Part shown: piece by piece, positions 1 through 4,943 of the stretch | Layout: each line of letters starts with the position of its first letter | Position numbering within the stretch: position 1 is the stretch's first letter | NCBI GenBank assembly: GCA_002774315.1 | Contig: PEYP01000088.1 | Coordinates: 1-7,115 of the forward strand | DNA: 7,115 nucleotides | Direction of reading: 5' to 3' | From: Candidatus Stahliibacteriota bacterium CG08_land_8_20_14_0_20_40_26 | GTDB lineage: Bacteria > Hydrothermota > UBA3073 | The notes under the pieces: model-generated | What the model saw: the letters and a program-made list of their open reading frames with translations, nothing else | Databases searched by the model: none | What the model was told of the DNA's origin: nothing | Position numbers and translations under genes: made by a program

Positions 1-25
1 TAGTACACAGGATGGTTGGGTTATG

Positions 26-66
26 ACCTCAGTGAAATAACTACCCCGATGGGATAGCTGCACATC
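26..66. repeat. 41-nt direct repeat, copy 1
   Basis: The 41 bases match 576-616 at 37 positions, and the first 20 are identical. Weaker similarity extends about 10 bases upstream of each copy. This copy contains a perfect 7-bp inverted repeat, ATGGGAT (49-55) with ATCCCAT (64-70), around an 8-nt loop. It could be a small dispersed hairpin element; its family is not known to me. Confidence 0.85.
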
Positions 67-134
67 CCATAGGGCAGACCCTGATGGGAAATCTGGGTTC
101 GAGTCTTTGATTTTAAATTTTGAGGTTGGGGGCG

Positions 135-159
135 GATTTCTTCATAAAACGAAGAAATC
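135..159. other. Perfect 9-bp hairpin
   Basis: GATTTCTTC (135-143) pairs perfectly with GAAGAAATC (151-159) around the 7-nt loop ATAAAAC. No T-run follows on either strand, so it is not a typical intrinsic terminator. Its role is unknown. Confidence 0.7.
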
Positions 160-207
160 GTATCAGGGATTGATAGGAAAGAAAAATTTGTTTTAGATTC
201 TTTTTTC

Positions 208-293
208 AGGTCTGACCCCATTGCTCCTCGAGGCGCAATTGAATTAGCCTTGCCCTACATTGCACAGCACGAGGAAAAATCGGGGTCAGATCT
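208..293. mobile_element. MITE-like remnant with GGGGTC inverted ends
   Basis: AGGTCTGACCCC (208-219) and GGGGTCAGATCT (282-293) form an inverted repeat matching at 11 of 12 positions. The right end is followed by TTGACTTTGGACATTT. From memory, such GGGGTCAG...TTGACTTT sequences often flank REP-associated Y1 (IS200-like) transposase genes in uncultured bacteria. No transposase frame is present, so this would be a non-autonomous element or a scar. A third related end, AATGGGGTCGGG, lies at 631-642 and matches the reverse complement of 211-222 at 10 of 12 bases. Confidence 0.45.
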
Positions 294-380
294 TGACTTT
301 GGACATTTTTATGGCGCCGTTGGATTAAATCCACAAGAGCTACGGTTGGTCTTTGGTCCGTAGTCTTTAGTCTGAATTTA

Positions 381-427
381 TAATCTGTGCTTATCTGTGT
401 TCATCTGTGGTTAATGCATATTCTGTG
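381..427. repeat. Phased TCTGTG repeats
   Basis: ATCTGTG occurs three times at an exact 10-bp period (TCTGTG at 384-389, 394-399 and 404-409), and a fourth TCTGTG follows at 422-427. Bases 398-422 recur at 5768-5792, upstream of rplK, with 23 of 25 identical. This shows a dispersed family rather than a local duplication. Confidence 0.8.
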
Positions 428-450
428 GTTATTTAAGTAGGAGTGATATT

Positions 451-576
451 ATGGGAAGGAAGCATGCAGGAAAGAGAGATAAAGGCGAGAAGAAAGCAAA
501 GAAAAAATCCAAAGGTAGCATAAAGGAGAAGAGACAAAAGAAAAAGGAAAAAAAACTCACGAAAGTCGGGTCTTAA
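451..576 (+). CDS. Small lysine-rich basic protein, 41 aa, unknown function
   Basis: A 41-codon frame runs from ATG 451 to TAA 574-576. AGGAG at 439-443 lies 7 bases upstream of the ATG, a near-ideal ribosome binding site that supports this start. The product begins MGRKHAGKRDKGEKK. It has 17 lysines, 3 arginines and 1 histidine against 4 acidic residues, no cysteine and no hydrophobic segment, so it would be a strongly basic and probably disordered cytoplasmic peptide. Binding to RNA, DNA or ribosomes is a guess from charge only. Its last codons and its stop lie within the second copy of the 41-nt repeat region, so the C-terminus may have been set by repeat insertion. I do not recognise a named family. 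The A-rich composition could open such a frame by chance, but the ribosome binding site argues for a real gene. Confidence 0.55.
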   Translation: MGRKHAGKRDKGEKKAKKKSKGSIKEKRQKKKEKKLTKVGS

Positions 577-616
577 CCTCAGTGAAATAACTACCTTGAT
601 GTGATAGCTGCGCATC
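576..616. repeat. 41-nt direct repeat, copy 2
   Basis: This is the second copy of the repeat at 26-66. It begins at the stop codon of the small basic protein gene. Its hairpin differs from copy 1: TTGATG (596-601) pairs with CATCAA (613-618). Confidence 0.85.
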
Positions 617-660
617 AAACAGTGAAAGATAATGGGGTCGGGCTCAAGTATTCAAGTTAT

Positions 661-707
661 AAAGAATAAAGGATAAAGGTTAAAGGAAAAAGGTAAAAGG
701 TAAAAAG
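661..707. repeat. Degenerate AAAGG(T/A)A purine tract
   Basis: The plus strand is nearly all A and G with scattered T, built from loose 6-8 nt units such as AAAGGATAAAGG and AAAGGTAAAAGG. It is an imperfect simple repeat in the gene-poor spacer 577-865. No gene is visible there. Confidence 0.7.
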
Positions 708-720
708 CTTCTCCTTTATC

Positions 721-794
721 GCAAAGCTAAAGCTTTGCCCTACATTGCACCGCAAAGCTGCTTGTCTACCGACAGGTAGAAAGCCTTGCCCTAC
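721..794. repeat. Cluster of short palindromes and TTGCCCTAC words
   Basis: GCAAAGCT (721-728) and AGCTTTGC (731-738) form a perfect 8-bp hairpin with an AA loop. GCAAAGCT recurs at 752-759. TTGCCCTACATTGCAC at 735-750 is identical to 250-265, and TTGCCCTAC occurs again at 786-794. TCTACC-GACA-GGTAGA (765-780) is a perfect 6-bp hairpin related to the one at 6997-7012. The cluster looks like dispersed repeat debris. Confidence 0.75.
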
Positions 795-865
795 TTTTCT
801 CCCTTTCTCCTTCATTTATAACAAGGAGAGGTGGGGAGGAGGGAATTAAAAAATAGTATAGTCTT

Positions 866-1748
866 ATGGAAAGATATTGCTTTAAAACTGCTGTTGGTGA
901 GGTAGTATATTATCCATCAAGGGTGTGGTCAAGTACTATTGCCATCAAAGGAGAAAAGTACATCCTGATAGACCCACAATATCATTTCCTCAAAGACACT
1001 ACCAGACCGGATGAAATCTGGTTGACCCATACTCACCCCGACCACATTCTTTCTATAAATAAATTTGAAGGAATTCCTGTTTATGCCCATCCTGAGGGCT
1101 TGGAGATACTGGTTTCTCCTTTTCCCGATAGGGCATCTACGAAAAGAGAAATAGCCTCTGCAATAAATGTGGTAGAGAACTTCAAAAGCCTTAAAGGATT
1201 TAGAAAGACCACATTGAAACGAATGGTAGAAACGATCATACGGATGCATTCATTGCCATTTATAAATATAAAGGGAGTGAGAGGGGTGAAACAGGTTTAT
1301 AAAATGAGTGATGGTGAAAAGCGGTATGGAATCAGGATTTTTTACATTCCCGGTCACACACCGGATAGTCTTTGTTTTTATATAAAAGAAGACGGCATCT
1401 GTGCTACCGGGGACCTTATTATGGGAGGGGTCAGGTCCGGCGAACCTTTTTACACCCGTTTCTGACCCATACAAGGCATTACAATCGCTTTATCTGCTTC
1501 AATCACTGGAACCTAAGGTAATTCTTCCTGGTCATGGATATCCCATATATGAAGCAAAAGAACGGTTAAAAATAGGAATAGAAGGGACTGAGAGAGAAAT
1601 GAAATGTATAACTGAAAATTTTGACCCCGCACATCCTTTTCTTACTATATGTCATATCCAGAGATGTTTATATCCCGGAAGAAAGATGATATCAAGGTTA
1701 TCAGCCCTTGGCTATTATACCAGATATATGTTGTTTGATAAAGCCTGA
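866..1748 (+). pseudogene. Metallo-beta-lactamase-fold hydrolase, frameshifted
   Basis: The first frame (866-1465, ATG start) carries HTHPDH at residues 55-60, the metal-binding HxHxDH signature, GHTPDS (H164) and ATGD (D183). It ends early at TGA 1463-1465. The rest of the domain continues in the next frame (1452-1748), beginning TPVSDPYKALQS and including LPGHG, which holds the last metal-ligand histidine. Dropping one T from the T5 run at 1447-1451 joins the parts as EPF-TPVSDPYK and gives about 293 residues, a normal length for this superfamily. As written, the first fragment lacks the final ligand and should not form a complete metal site. The substrate cannot be told; glyoxalase II-like or other thioester/ester hydrolases are possible. 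No good ribosome binding site lies near the ATG: the GGAGGAGGG at 835-843 is about 22 bases away. A sequencing or assembly error in the T-run is the main alternative to a true pseudogene. Confidence 0.8.
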
Positions 1749-1931
1749 ATCGCTGGTCTGTATCTTGATCATATGGAGGCTATGATAAGAAAAACTGCTG
1801 AGACACTTGTAGGGCAAGGTGAAGGGATGAAACCAACACTTGAAATGGTAGCGAGGGCATACGATCCATGTATAAGTTGTTCTGCACACCTCGTAGAAAT
1901 CAAGCACTGTGAAAAACAGAGGACTCGTTAA
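1749..1931 (+). pseudogene. C-terminal relic of a [NiFe] hydrogenase large subunit
   Basis: The frame is open from 1749, just after the hydrolase TGA (1746-1748), to TAA 1929-1931. From ATG 1773 it encodes 52 residues. Residues 24-39 read LEMVARAYDPCISCSAH, and DPCxxCxxH is the C-terminal signature of [NiFe] hydrogenase large subunits, whose two cysteines bind the nickel-iron site. The following 13 residues (LVEIKHCEKQRTR) would be the tail normally removed after that histidine by a maturation protease. The 'RAYDPCISC' wording resembles group 3 (cofactor-coupled, cytoplasmic) enzymes more than uptake hydrogenases, but this is from memory. Everything upstream is missing, including the N-terminal RxCGxC signature, so it cannot be functional. 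The first residues (IAGLYLDHMEAM) may instead be an eroded tail of the hydrolase gene. Confidence 0.75.
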
Positions 1932-1940
1932 AGCCGCTCT

Positions 1941-3293
1941 TTATTTTCTCGAGAATATTGCGATTACTTCTATATGATAAGTATGGGGAAACATATCGAT
2001 GGGCTGAATACAGTCAAGTTTGTATCCATTTTCTATAAGTATTGATGTATCCCTTGCAAGTGTGGTAGGATTGCAGGAGATATAAAGTAGAGTTGAAATT
2101 TTAAGAGTTATTAAATGTTTCATTGCTCGTTTTGATACTCCGTCTCTTGGTGGATCGATAACTGCAATATCCACTCTATCTCTCCATCCTTTTCTCTGGT
2201 ACAATACCCTTCTTACATCGTCTTTGATAAAGTTAATATTCTTACAGTTATTTAACTGAGCGTTTTTTGTAGCTGATTCAATTGACGATTGACTCGAATC
2301 TATTCCGAACACCTGTTTTACACTTCTCGAGAGATAAAGACTAATTCCACCTGAACCACAGTAGAGATCAAGGATGGTCTCATCACCCCGTGGATTGAGT
2401 AATTCATATATCTTGTCATACATAATGCCAGCAGCATAGGGATTTGGCTGGACGAATGAATAGGGGGTTATACAGAAGTCTATATTTGCTATTCTGTCGA
2501 TTATCTCTCCCGCTCCTTTTATCACCCTATCTTTTTCGGGTATAACAGCATCTGCTTTTCTTGTATTTATCGTCCACAATAAACCTGCAACCATTTCAGG
2601 CATCGCTTTTGCAAGTTTCTCTATATCAATTTCTCCAAAGTCGGTTACAAGGTTTACAAGCATCTTCCCTGTAGATTTTGCCTCTCTCATTACAAGATGT
2701 CTCAGGATTCCCTTATGGGTAACCGGATTATAAGTAGAGAGATTTAACTCTCTGGTAAAATTCCTCACCGTATCCATTATCTGTGGGGCAGACTTTGAGA
2801 AGATAAAACACTCCTTTACATCGACATAGTCCTTGTAAGAACCCCTCTTATGAAGTCCGAGTATCACCTCGCCATTTTTCTTTCCAAATACGAACTCCAT
2901 CTTATTTCTGTAATACCATATTTGAGGGGATTTCACTATCGAGAGAATATCGACTGATGAGGGCTCTATGTGTGCAATGCGTTTCAGGGAATCTATCACA
3001 TATTTCTCCTTGAGTGCAACCTGATGTTCATAAACAAGACTCTGGAGAGTACATCCTCCACACATTGAAAAAACAGGACAGAGGGGAGGTACTCTATCAT
3101 TGGACGGTTTTTTTATTTCAATGAGCTCTGCAAATCCAAAATTCGCCTTTATATCCCTTACATATGCCTCTACTACATCTCCCGGTAGAGTCCACGGAAT
3201 AAAAATGACAAACCCGTCTACCTTTGCTACACCACACTCTTGATGGTAGGCAAAATCCTCTATCTCTGCTGTAAACCTATCTCCAATCTGCAT
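1941..3293 (-). CDS. rlmD: 23S rRNA (uracil-5-)-methyltransferase, RlmD/RumA family
   Basis: This SAM-dependent enzyme family methylates C5 of a specific uracil in 23S rRNA. Counting from ATG 3291-3293 (450 aa), the first ~60 residues form a TRAM RNA-binding domain (MQIGDRFTAEIEDF). Cys72, Cys78, Cys81 (CPVFSMCGGC) and Cys162 match the [4Fe-4S] ligands of RumA. SFVQPN and DLYCGSGG (309-316) belong to the SAM site. DPPRDG (380-385), the nucleophile Cys407 in SCNPTTLARD and Glu442 in HIEVIA complete the catalytic set, so the enzyme looks intact. An in-frame TTG at 3329 with AGGAG only 3 bases upstream would add 12 residues. I prefer the ATG because TRAM domains in this family normally start there, although it lacks a clear ribosome binding site. 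The gene follows the DUF1614-like gene closely, probably in one transcript. RlmCD/TrmA relatives are the alternative. Confidence 0.92.
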   Translation of the reverse strand: MQIGDRFTAEIEDFAYHQECGVAKVDGFVIFIPWTLPGDVVEAYVRDIKANFGFAELIEIKKPSNDRVPPLCPVFSMCGGCTLQSLVYEHQVALKEKYVIDSLKRIAHIEPSSVDILSIVKSPQIWYYRNKMEFVFGKKNGEVILGLHKRGSYKDYVDVKECFIFSKSAPQIMDTVRNFTRELNLSTYNPVTHKGILRHLVMREAKSTGKMLVNLVTDFGEIDIEKLAKAMPEMVAGLLWTINTRKADAVIPEKDRVIKGAGEIIDRIANIDFCITPYSFVQPNPYAAGIMYDKIYELLNPRGDETILDLYCGSGGISLYLSRSVKQVFGIDSSQSSIESATKNAQLNNCKNINFIKDDVRRVLYQRKGWRDRVDIAVIDPPRDGVSKRAMKHLITLKISTLLYISCNPTTLARDTSILIENGYKLDCIQPIDMFPHTYHIEVIAIFSRK

Positions 3294-3361
3294 AGAATAA
3301 AACTTATATAATAGACCACAGGAAGTCAACTGCTCCTAAATAATGGTTGTGCTTTAATTCG

Positions 3362-3733
3362 TTACGCAAGAAACACAGAGATTATTCCTACAAGATAGAT
3401 ACCGTCGAATATTCCTGCTCCAGGCAAAAGCCATATTGCCAGCATTAATGGCAATATCGCACCTCCAACATTGATGTATATACACTTCCTTTCTGTAATC
3501 ACACGGGGAGCAAAAAAATCATGGTAAATCCTCGGTGTTTCTTCGCTTTTTATGGGTATGTTTATTCCACTACCTATAAGGGATAATATAAAGAATGCAA
3601 ATCCTGTATACGGTGTAAGTCCCAATTTTGTAAATGCTACACTTACTATTCCCGCTTGCAGCAGAAAAAAAAGAATAGGCGCGAGAAGAAACAGAATAAC
3701 AAATATAAGTATTGAGATGGGGAAGAAGAACAT
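3362..3733 (-). CDS. DUF1614-like membrane protein, apparently internally deleted
   Basis: The 123-residue product is very hydrophobic. It has a membrane segment at about 5-28, a second at about 39-57, and others at about 86-103 and 107-122. The first ~100 residues (KLGLTPYTGFAFFIL, GSGINIPI, INVGGAILPLMLAIWLL) resemble the start of DUF1614 proteins. The last ~18 (GAGIFDGIYLVGIISVFLA) resemble their very end. As I remember the family, members are roughly 210-230 residues and a conserved middle separates these parts. Here they abut at about residues 103-106 (near 3415-3424), so some 90-110 residues seem lost without breaking the frame. Function is unknown in the family. The ATG is the only reasonable start; no ribosome binding site precedes it, and the promoter -10 box ends 6 bases upstream, suggesting leaderless mRNA. 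It is probably cotranscribed with rlmD. Confidence 0.7.
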   Translation of the reverse strand: MFFFPISILIFVILFLLAPILFFLLQAGIVSVAFTKLGLTPYTGFAFFILSLIGSGINIPIKSEETPRIYHDFFAPRVITERKCIYINVGGAILPLMLAIWLLPGAGIFDGIYLVGIISVFLA

Positions 3734-3739
3734 AAAAAC

Positions 3740-3768
3740 ATTATAACATATTTTTCAAGATTTGTCAA
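3740..3768 (-). promoter_or_regulatory. Perfect sigma70 promoter for the DUF1614-like gene and rlmD
   Basis: On the minus strand TTGACA (3763-3768) is followed after exactly 17 bases by TATAAT (3740-3745). Both boxes and the spacing match the housekeeping sigma consensus. Transcription should start about 7 bases beyond the -10 box, around 3733, which is the A of the gene's ATG. Confidence 0.85.
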
Positions 3769-3795
3769 ACAAAATTGGATTTTTGTATTTTTTTC

Positions 3796-3824
3796 TTGAC
3801 ATTCCGGGACTTTTGTGTTATAAT
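3796..3824 (+). promoter_or_regulatory. Perfect sigma70 promoter for the tRNA/rpmG/secE/nusG cluster
   Basis: TTGACA (3796-3801), a 17-base spacer and TATAAT (3819-3824) match the housekeeping consensus exactly. The start should fall near 3831, about 108 bases before the first tRNA. The -35 box lies 27 bases from that of the divergent promoter. The sequence after the -10 box (AAATTTCTC) is AT-rich, unlike the GC-rich discriminator typical of promoters under stringent control. Confidence 0.88.
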
Positions 3825-3875
3825 AAATTTCTCTAAGATGTTTATGCCCAATCATCTAAGTGAAATCTAACTGTC

Positions 3876-3906
3876 TTCCCAAAATTTGAAACCCTGCTTT
3901 TGGGAA
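3876..3906 (+). promoter_or_regulatory. Leader hairpin upstream of the tRNA cluster
   Basis: TTCCCAAAA (3876-3884) pairs perfectly with TTTTGGGAA (3898-3906) around a 13-nt loop, inside the predicted 5' leader. No T-run follows, so termination is unlikely. It may protect or mark the precursor for RNase processing; that role is inference. Confidence 0.5.
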
Positions 3907-3938
3907 TGTATGGGAGAACATATATAAATTTTAAATTC

Positions 3939-4010
3939 GCCACCGTAGCTCAGAGGGAGAGCGGCTGATTTGTAATCAGTTGGTCGGGGGTTCAATTCCC
4001 TCCGGTGGCT
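3939..4010 (+). tRNA. tRNA-Thr (TGT)
   Basis: The acceptor arm GCCACCG/CGGTGGC, D arm GCTC/GAGC, anticodon stem GCTGA/TCAGT (one G-T pair) and T arm with TTCAATT loop all fold. The anticodon TGT is at 3971-3973 and reads ACN threonine codons. The discriminator is T (4010), and AAA follows, so CCA is added after transcription. It is the first member of the Thr-Tyr-Gly-Thr set, equivalent to thrU. Confidence 0.97.
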
Positions 4011-4067
4011 AAAAGATGCTCTGTAACAAGAAAATACAATTTTAGATCTACTGGGGTACCAATTACC

Positions 4068-4088
4068 GATCACTGATTACTGATTACT
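4068..4088. repeat. Tandem 7-mer GATTACT x3
   Basis: GATCACT (4068-4074), GATTACT (4075-4081) and GATTACT (4082-4088) sit in tandem in the spacer just upstream of tRNA-Tyr. The following spacer (4229-4262) has similar ATTACCTGTCACTT...ACCTGATACCTG wording, suggesting related simple repeats between the tRNA genes. Confidence 0.7.
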
Positions 4089-4096
4089 ATTATCTT

Positions 4097-4178
4097 GGGG
4101 AGGTTCCCGAGCGGCCAAAGGGGGCAGACTGTAAATCTGTTGGCGAAGCCTTCGAAGGTTCGAATCCTTCCCTCCCCA
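4097..4178 (+). tRNA. tRNA-Tyr (GTA)
   Basis: This 82-nt class II tRNA has acceptor GGGGAGG/CCTCCCC, anticodon stem GCAGA/TCTGT, anticodon GTA at 4131-4133, a long variable arm after TCTGT and a T loop TTCGAAT. The discriminator is A (4178). CCA is not encoded. It is equivalent to tyrU in the classical cluster. Confidence 0.97.
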
Positions 4179-4265
4179 GAACGGGTATTAGATAATGGGT
4201 CTCAGGGATCAGATTGAGAATTTCTTACATCTATTACCTGTCACTTAACACCTGATACCTGGTTT

Positions 4266-4338
4266 GCGGGAGTAGCTCAGATGGAAGAGCATCTGCCTTC
4301 CAAGCAGATGGTCGCGGGTTCGAACCCCGTCTCCCGCT
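4266..4338 (+). tRNA. tRNA-Gly (TCC)
   Basis: Acceptor GCGGGAG/CTCCCGC, D arm GCTC/GAGC, anticodon stem TCTGC/GCAGA and a TTCGAAC T loop give a complete cloverleaf. The anticodon TCC is at 4299-4301 and reads GGA and GGG. The discriminator is T, usual for glycine tRNAs. CCA is not encoded. It corresponds to glyT. Confidence 0.97.
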
Positions 4339-4343
4339 GTAAA

Positions 4344-4398
4344 TTAGTTTGTTAGTTTGTTAGACGCTATCAAACCAACAAACGAACCAACTTTTTAC
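4344..4398. repeat. TTAGTTTG hairpin repeat between tRNA-Gly and tRNA-Thr
   Basis: TTAGTTTGTTAGTTTG (4344-4359) is the inverse of 4371-4386 at 14 of 16 positions, with an 11-nt loop. Bases 4371-4398 also form an exact 28-nt inverted match with 5641-5668 after nusG. This marks a dispersed repeat family that has two sites in this cluster. Confidence 0.85.
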
Positions 4399-4468
4399 TC
4401 TTGTGACAATCTTGTGGTTTCTTAACCCACATTTTAGGATAAAGGTGTTCAAAAGATTAATATCTAAC

Positions 4469-4541
4469 GCCCATGTAGCTCAGTCGGTAGAGCACCTCCT
4501 TGGTAAGGAGGAGGTCACCGGTTCAATCCCGGTCGTGGGCT
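4469..4541 (+). tRNA. tRNA-Thr (GGT)
   Basis: Acceptor GCCCATG/CGTGGGC (one T-G pair), D arm GCTC/GAGC, anticodon stem CCTCC/GGAGG and T loop TTCAATC fold normally. The anticodon GGT at 4502-4504 reads ACC and ACT. The discriminator is T and no CCA follows. It is equivalent to thrT. In the classical order the next gene is tuf, but here rpmG begins 42 bases later. Confidence 0.97.
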
Positions 4542-4583
4542 AATTAAAAATAATATTTCTTTTCTTCTAACAAGGGATATTTT

Positions 4584-4733
4584 ATGAGAGTATTGCTAAA
4601 TTTAAAGTGCGGTGAGTGTGGTAGAAATAATTACACCACAACCAAGAATAAGCAGACCCATCCTGATAAATTGAATTATAAAAAATACTGCCCATTCTGT
4701 AGAAAACACACAATACATAAAGAGACCAAATAG
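4584..4733 (+). CDS. rpmG: Ribosomal protein L33, zinc-binding form
   Basis: A 49-residue frame begins MRVLLNLKCGECGRNNYTTT and ends at TAG 4731-4733. L33 is a small protein of the 50S subunit near the E site. Cys9/Cys12 and Cys36/Cys39 (CGEC and CPFC) form the two CxxC pairs of the zinc-binding C+ type, and NKQTHPDKLNYKKYCPFC is typical of the family. Length is normal. GGGA at 4574-4577 gives a modest ribosome binding site 6 bases before the ATG. The gene lies between tRNA-Thr(GGT) and tRNA-Trp, the position it holds in many bacteria, where tuf usually precedes it. Confidence 0.95.
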   Translation: MRVLLNLKCGECGRNNYTTTKNKQTHPDKLNYKKYCPFCRKHTIHKETK

Positions 4734-4737
4734 AGGC

Positions 4738-4840
4738 TATTGCAAAATGCAAATTGAAAAATGAAAACTTTGACAGAATGGCTGCTTGGTGTTTGTAGTT
4801 AATTTTGCACTTTAAAATTTTCATTTTACATTTTTCAATA
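4738..4840. repeat. AT-rich inverted-repeat element inside the operon
   Basis: Bases 4738-4759 (TATTGCAAAATGC...) match the reverse complement of 4819-4840 at 19 of 22 positions, giving a ~103-nt element with inverted ends. It fills the gap between rpmG and tRNA-Trp. Similar TGCAAAAT words with inverted ends appear at 7048-7108. It has no coding capacity and no recognised transposase link. Confidence 0.6.
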
Positions 4841-4851
4841 ACGAAGCAATG

Positions 4852-4926
4852 GGGCCTGTAGCTCTAATTGGTTAGAGCGCTGGACTCCAAATCCAGGGGG
4901 TGGGGGTTCGAATCCTCCCAGGCCCG
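4852..4926 (+). tRNA. tRNA-Trp (CCA)
   Basis: Acceptor GGGCCTG/CAGGCCC, D arm GCTC/GAGC, anticodon stem CTGGA/TCCAG and T loop TTCGAAT fold well. The anticodon CCA is at 4887-4889 and reads TGG. The discriminator is G (4926), a tryptophan identity base. The 3' CCA is not encoded. It lies 17 bases before secE, the usual rpmG-trnW-secE arrangement, so it is probably cut from the mRNA precursor. Confidence 0.97.
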
Positions 4927-4943
4927 TACTCATAGGGGGATAA

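Larger units (their letters stand above)
1..450. other. Gene-free, repeat-rich spacer
   Basis: I see no credible protein or RNA gene in the first 450 bases. Minus-strand open frames here lack homology-like features and run through repeats. The stretch holds the first copy of a 41-nt direct repeat (26-66), a perfect 9-bp hairpin (135-159), a GGGGTC-ended inverted repeat (208-293), a TTGCCCTACATTGCAC repeat word (250-265, again at 735-750) and phased TCTGTG repeats (381-427). A perfect TATAAT lies at 379-384 upstream of the small gene at 451, but no good -35 box stands at the right distance. Confidence 0.7.

Noticed and set aside
21..618. Minus-strand frames at 21-221 and 433-618 sharing a VVISLR segment
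   Set aside because: The shared segment is only the 41-nt DNA repeat translated; the rest is dissimilar, and the second is antisense to the better-supported lysine-rich gene.
661..794. Candidate CRISPR array from the repeated short words
   Set aside because: The repeat units are 6-16 nt, irregularly spaced and variable, with no constant spacers.
1444..1465. Programmed +1 frameshift in the hydrolase gene
   Set aside because: There is no stop at the slip site as in prfB, no internal ribosome binding-like stimulator, and this family is not known to need recoding; decay or a sequencing error is simpler.
1743..1751. TGA between the hydrolase and the hydrogenase relic read as selenocysteine
   Set aside because: Selenocysteine in [NiFeSe] hydrogenases replaces a cysteine of the DPC motif, whereas here both cysteines are present and the TGA is ~35 codons upstream; no SECIS-like stem is evident.
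3646..4073. Minus-strand frames covering the promoter region and tRNA-Thr
   Set aside because: They are antisense to a tRNA or to consensus promoters and show no protein-family features.
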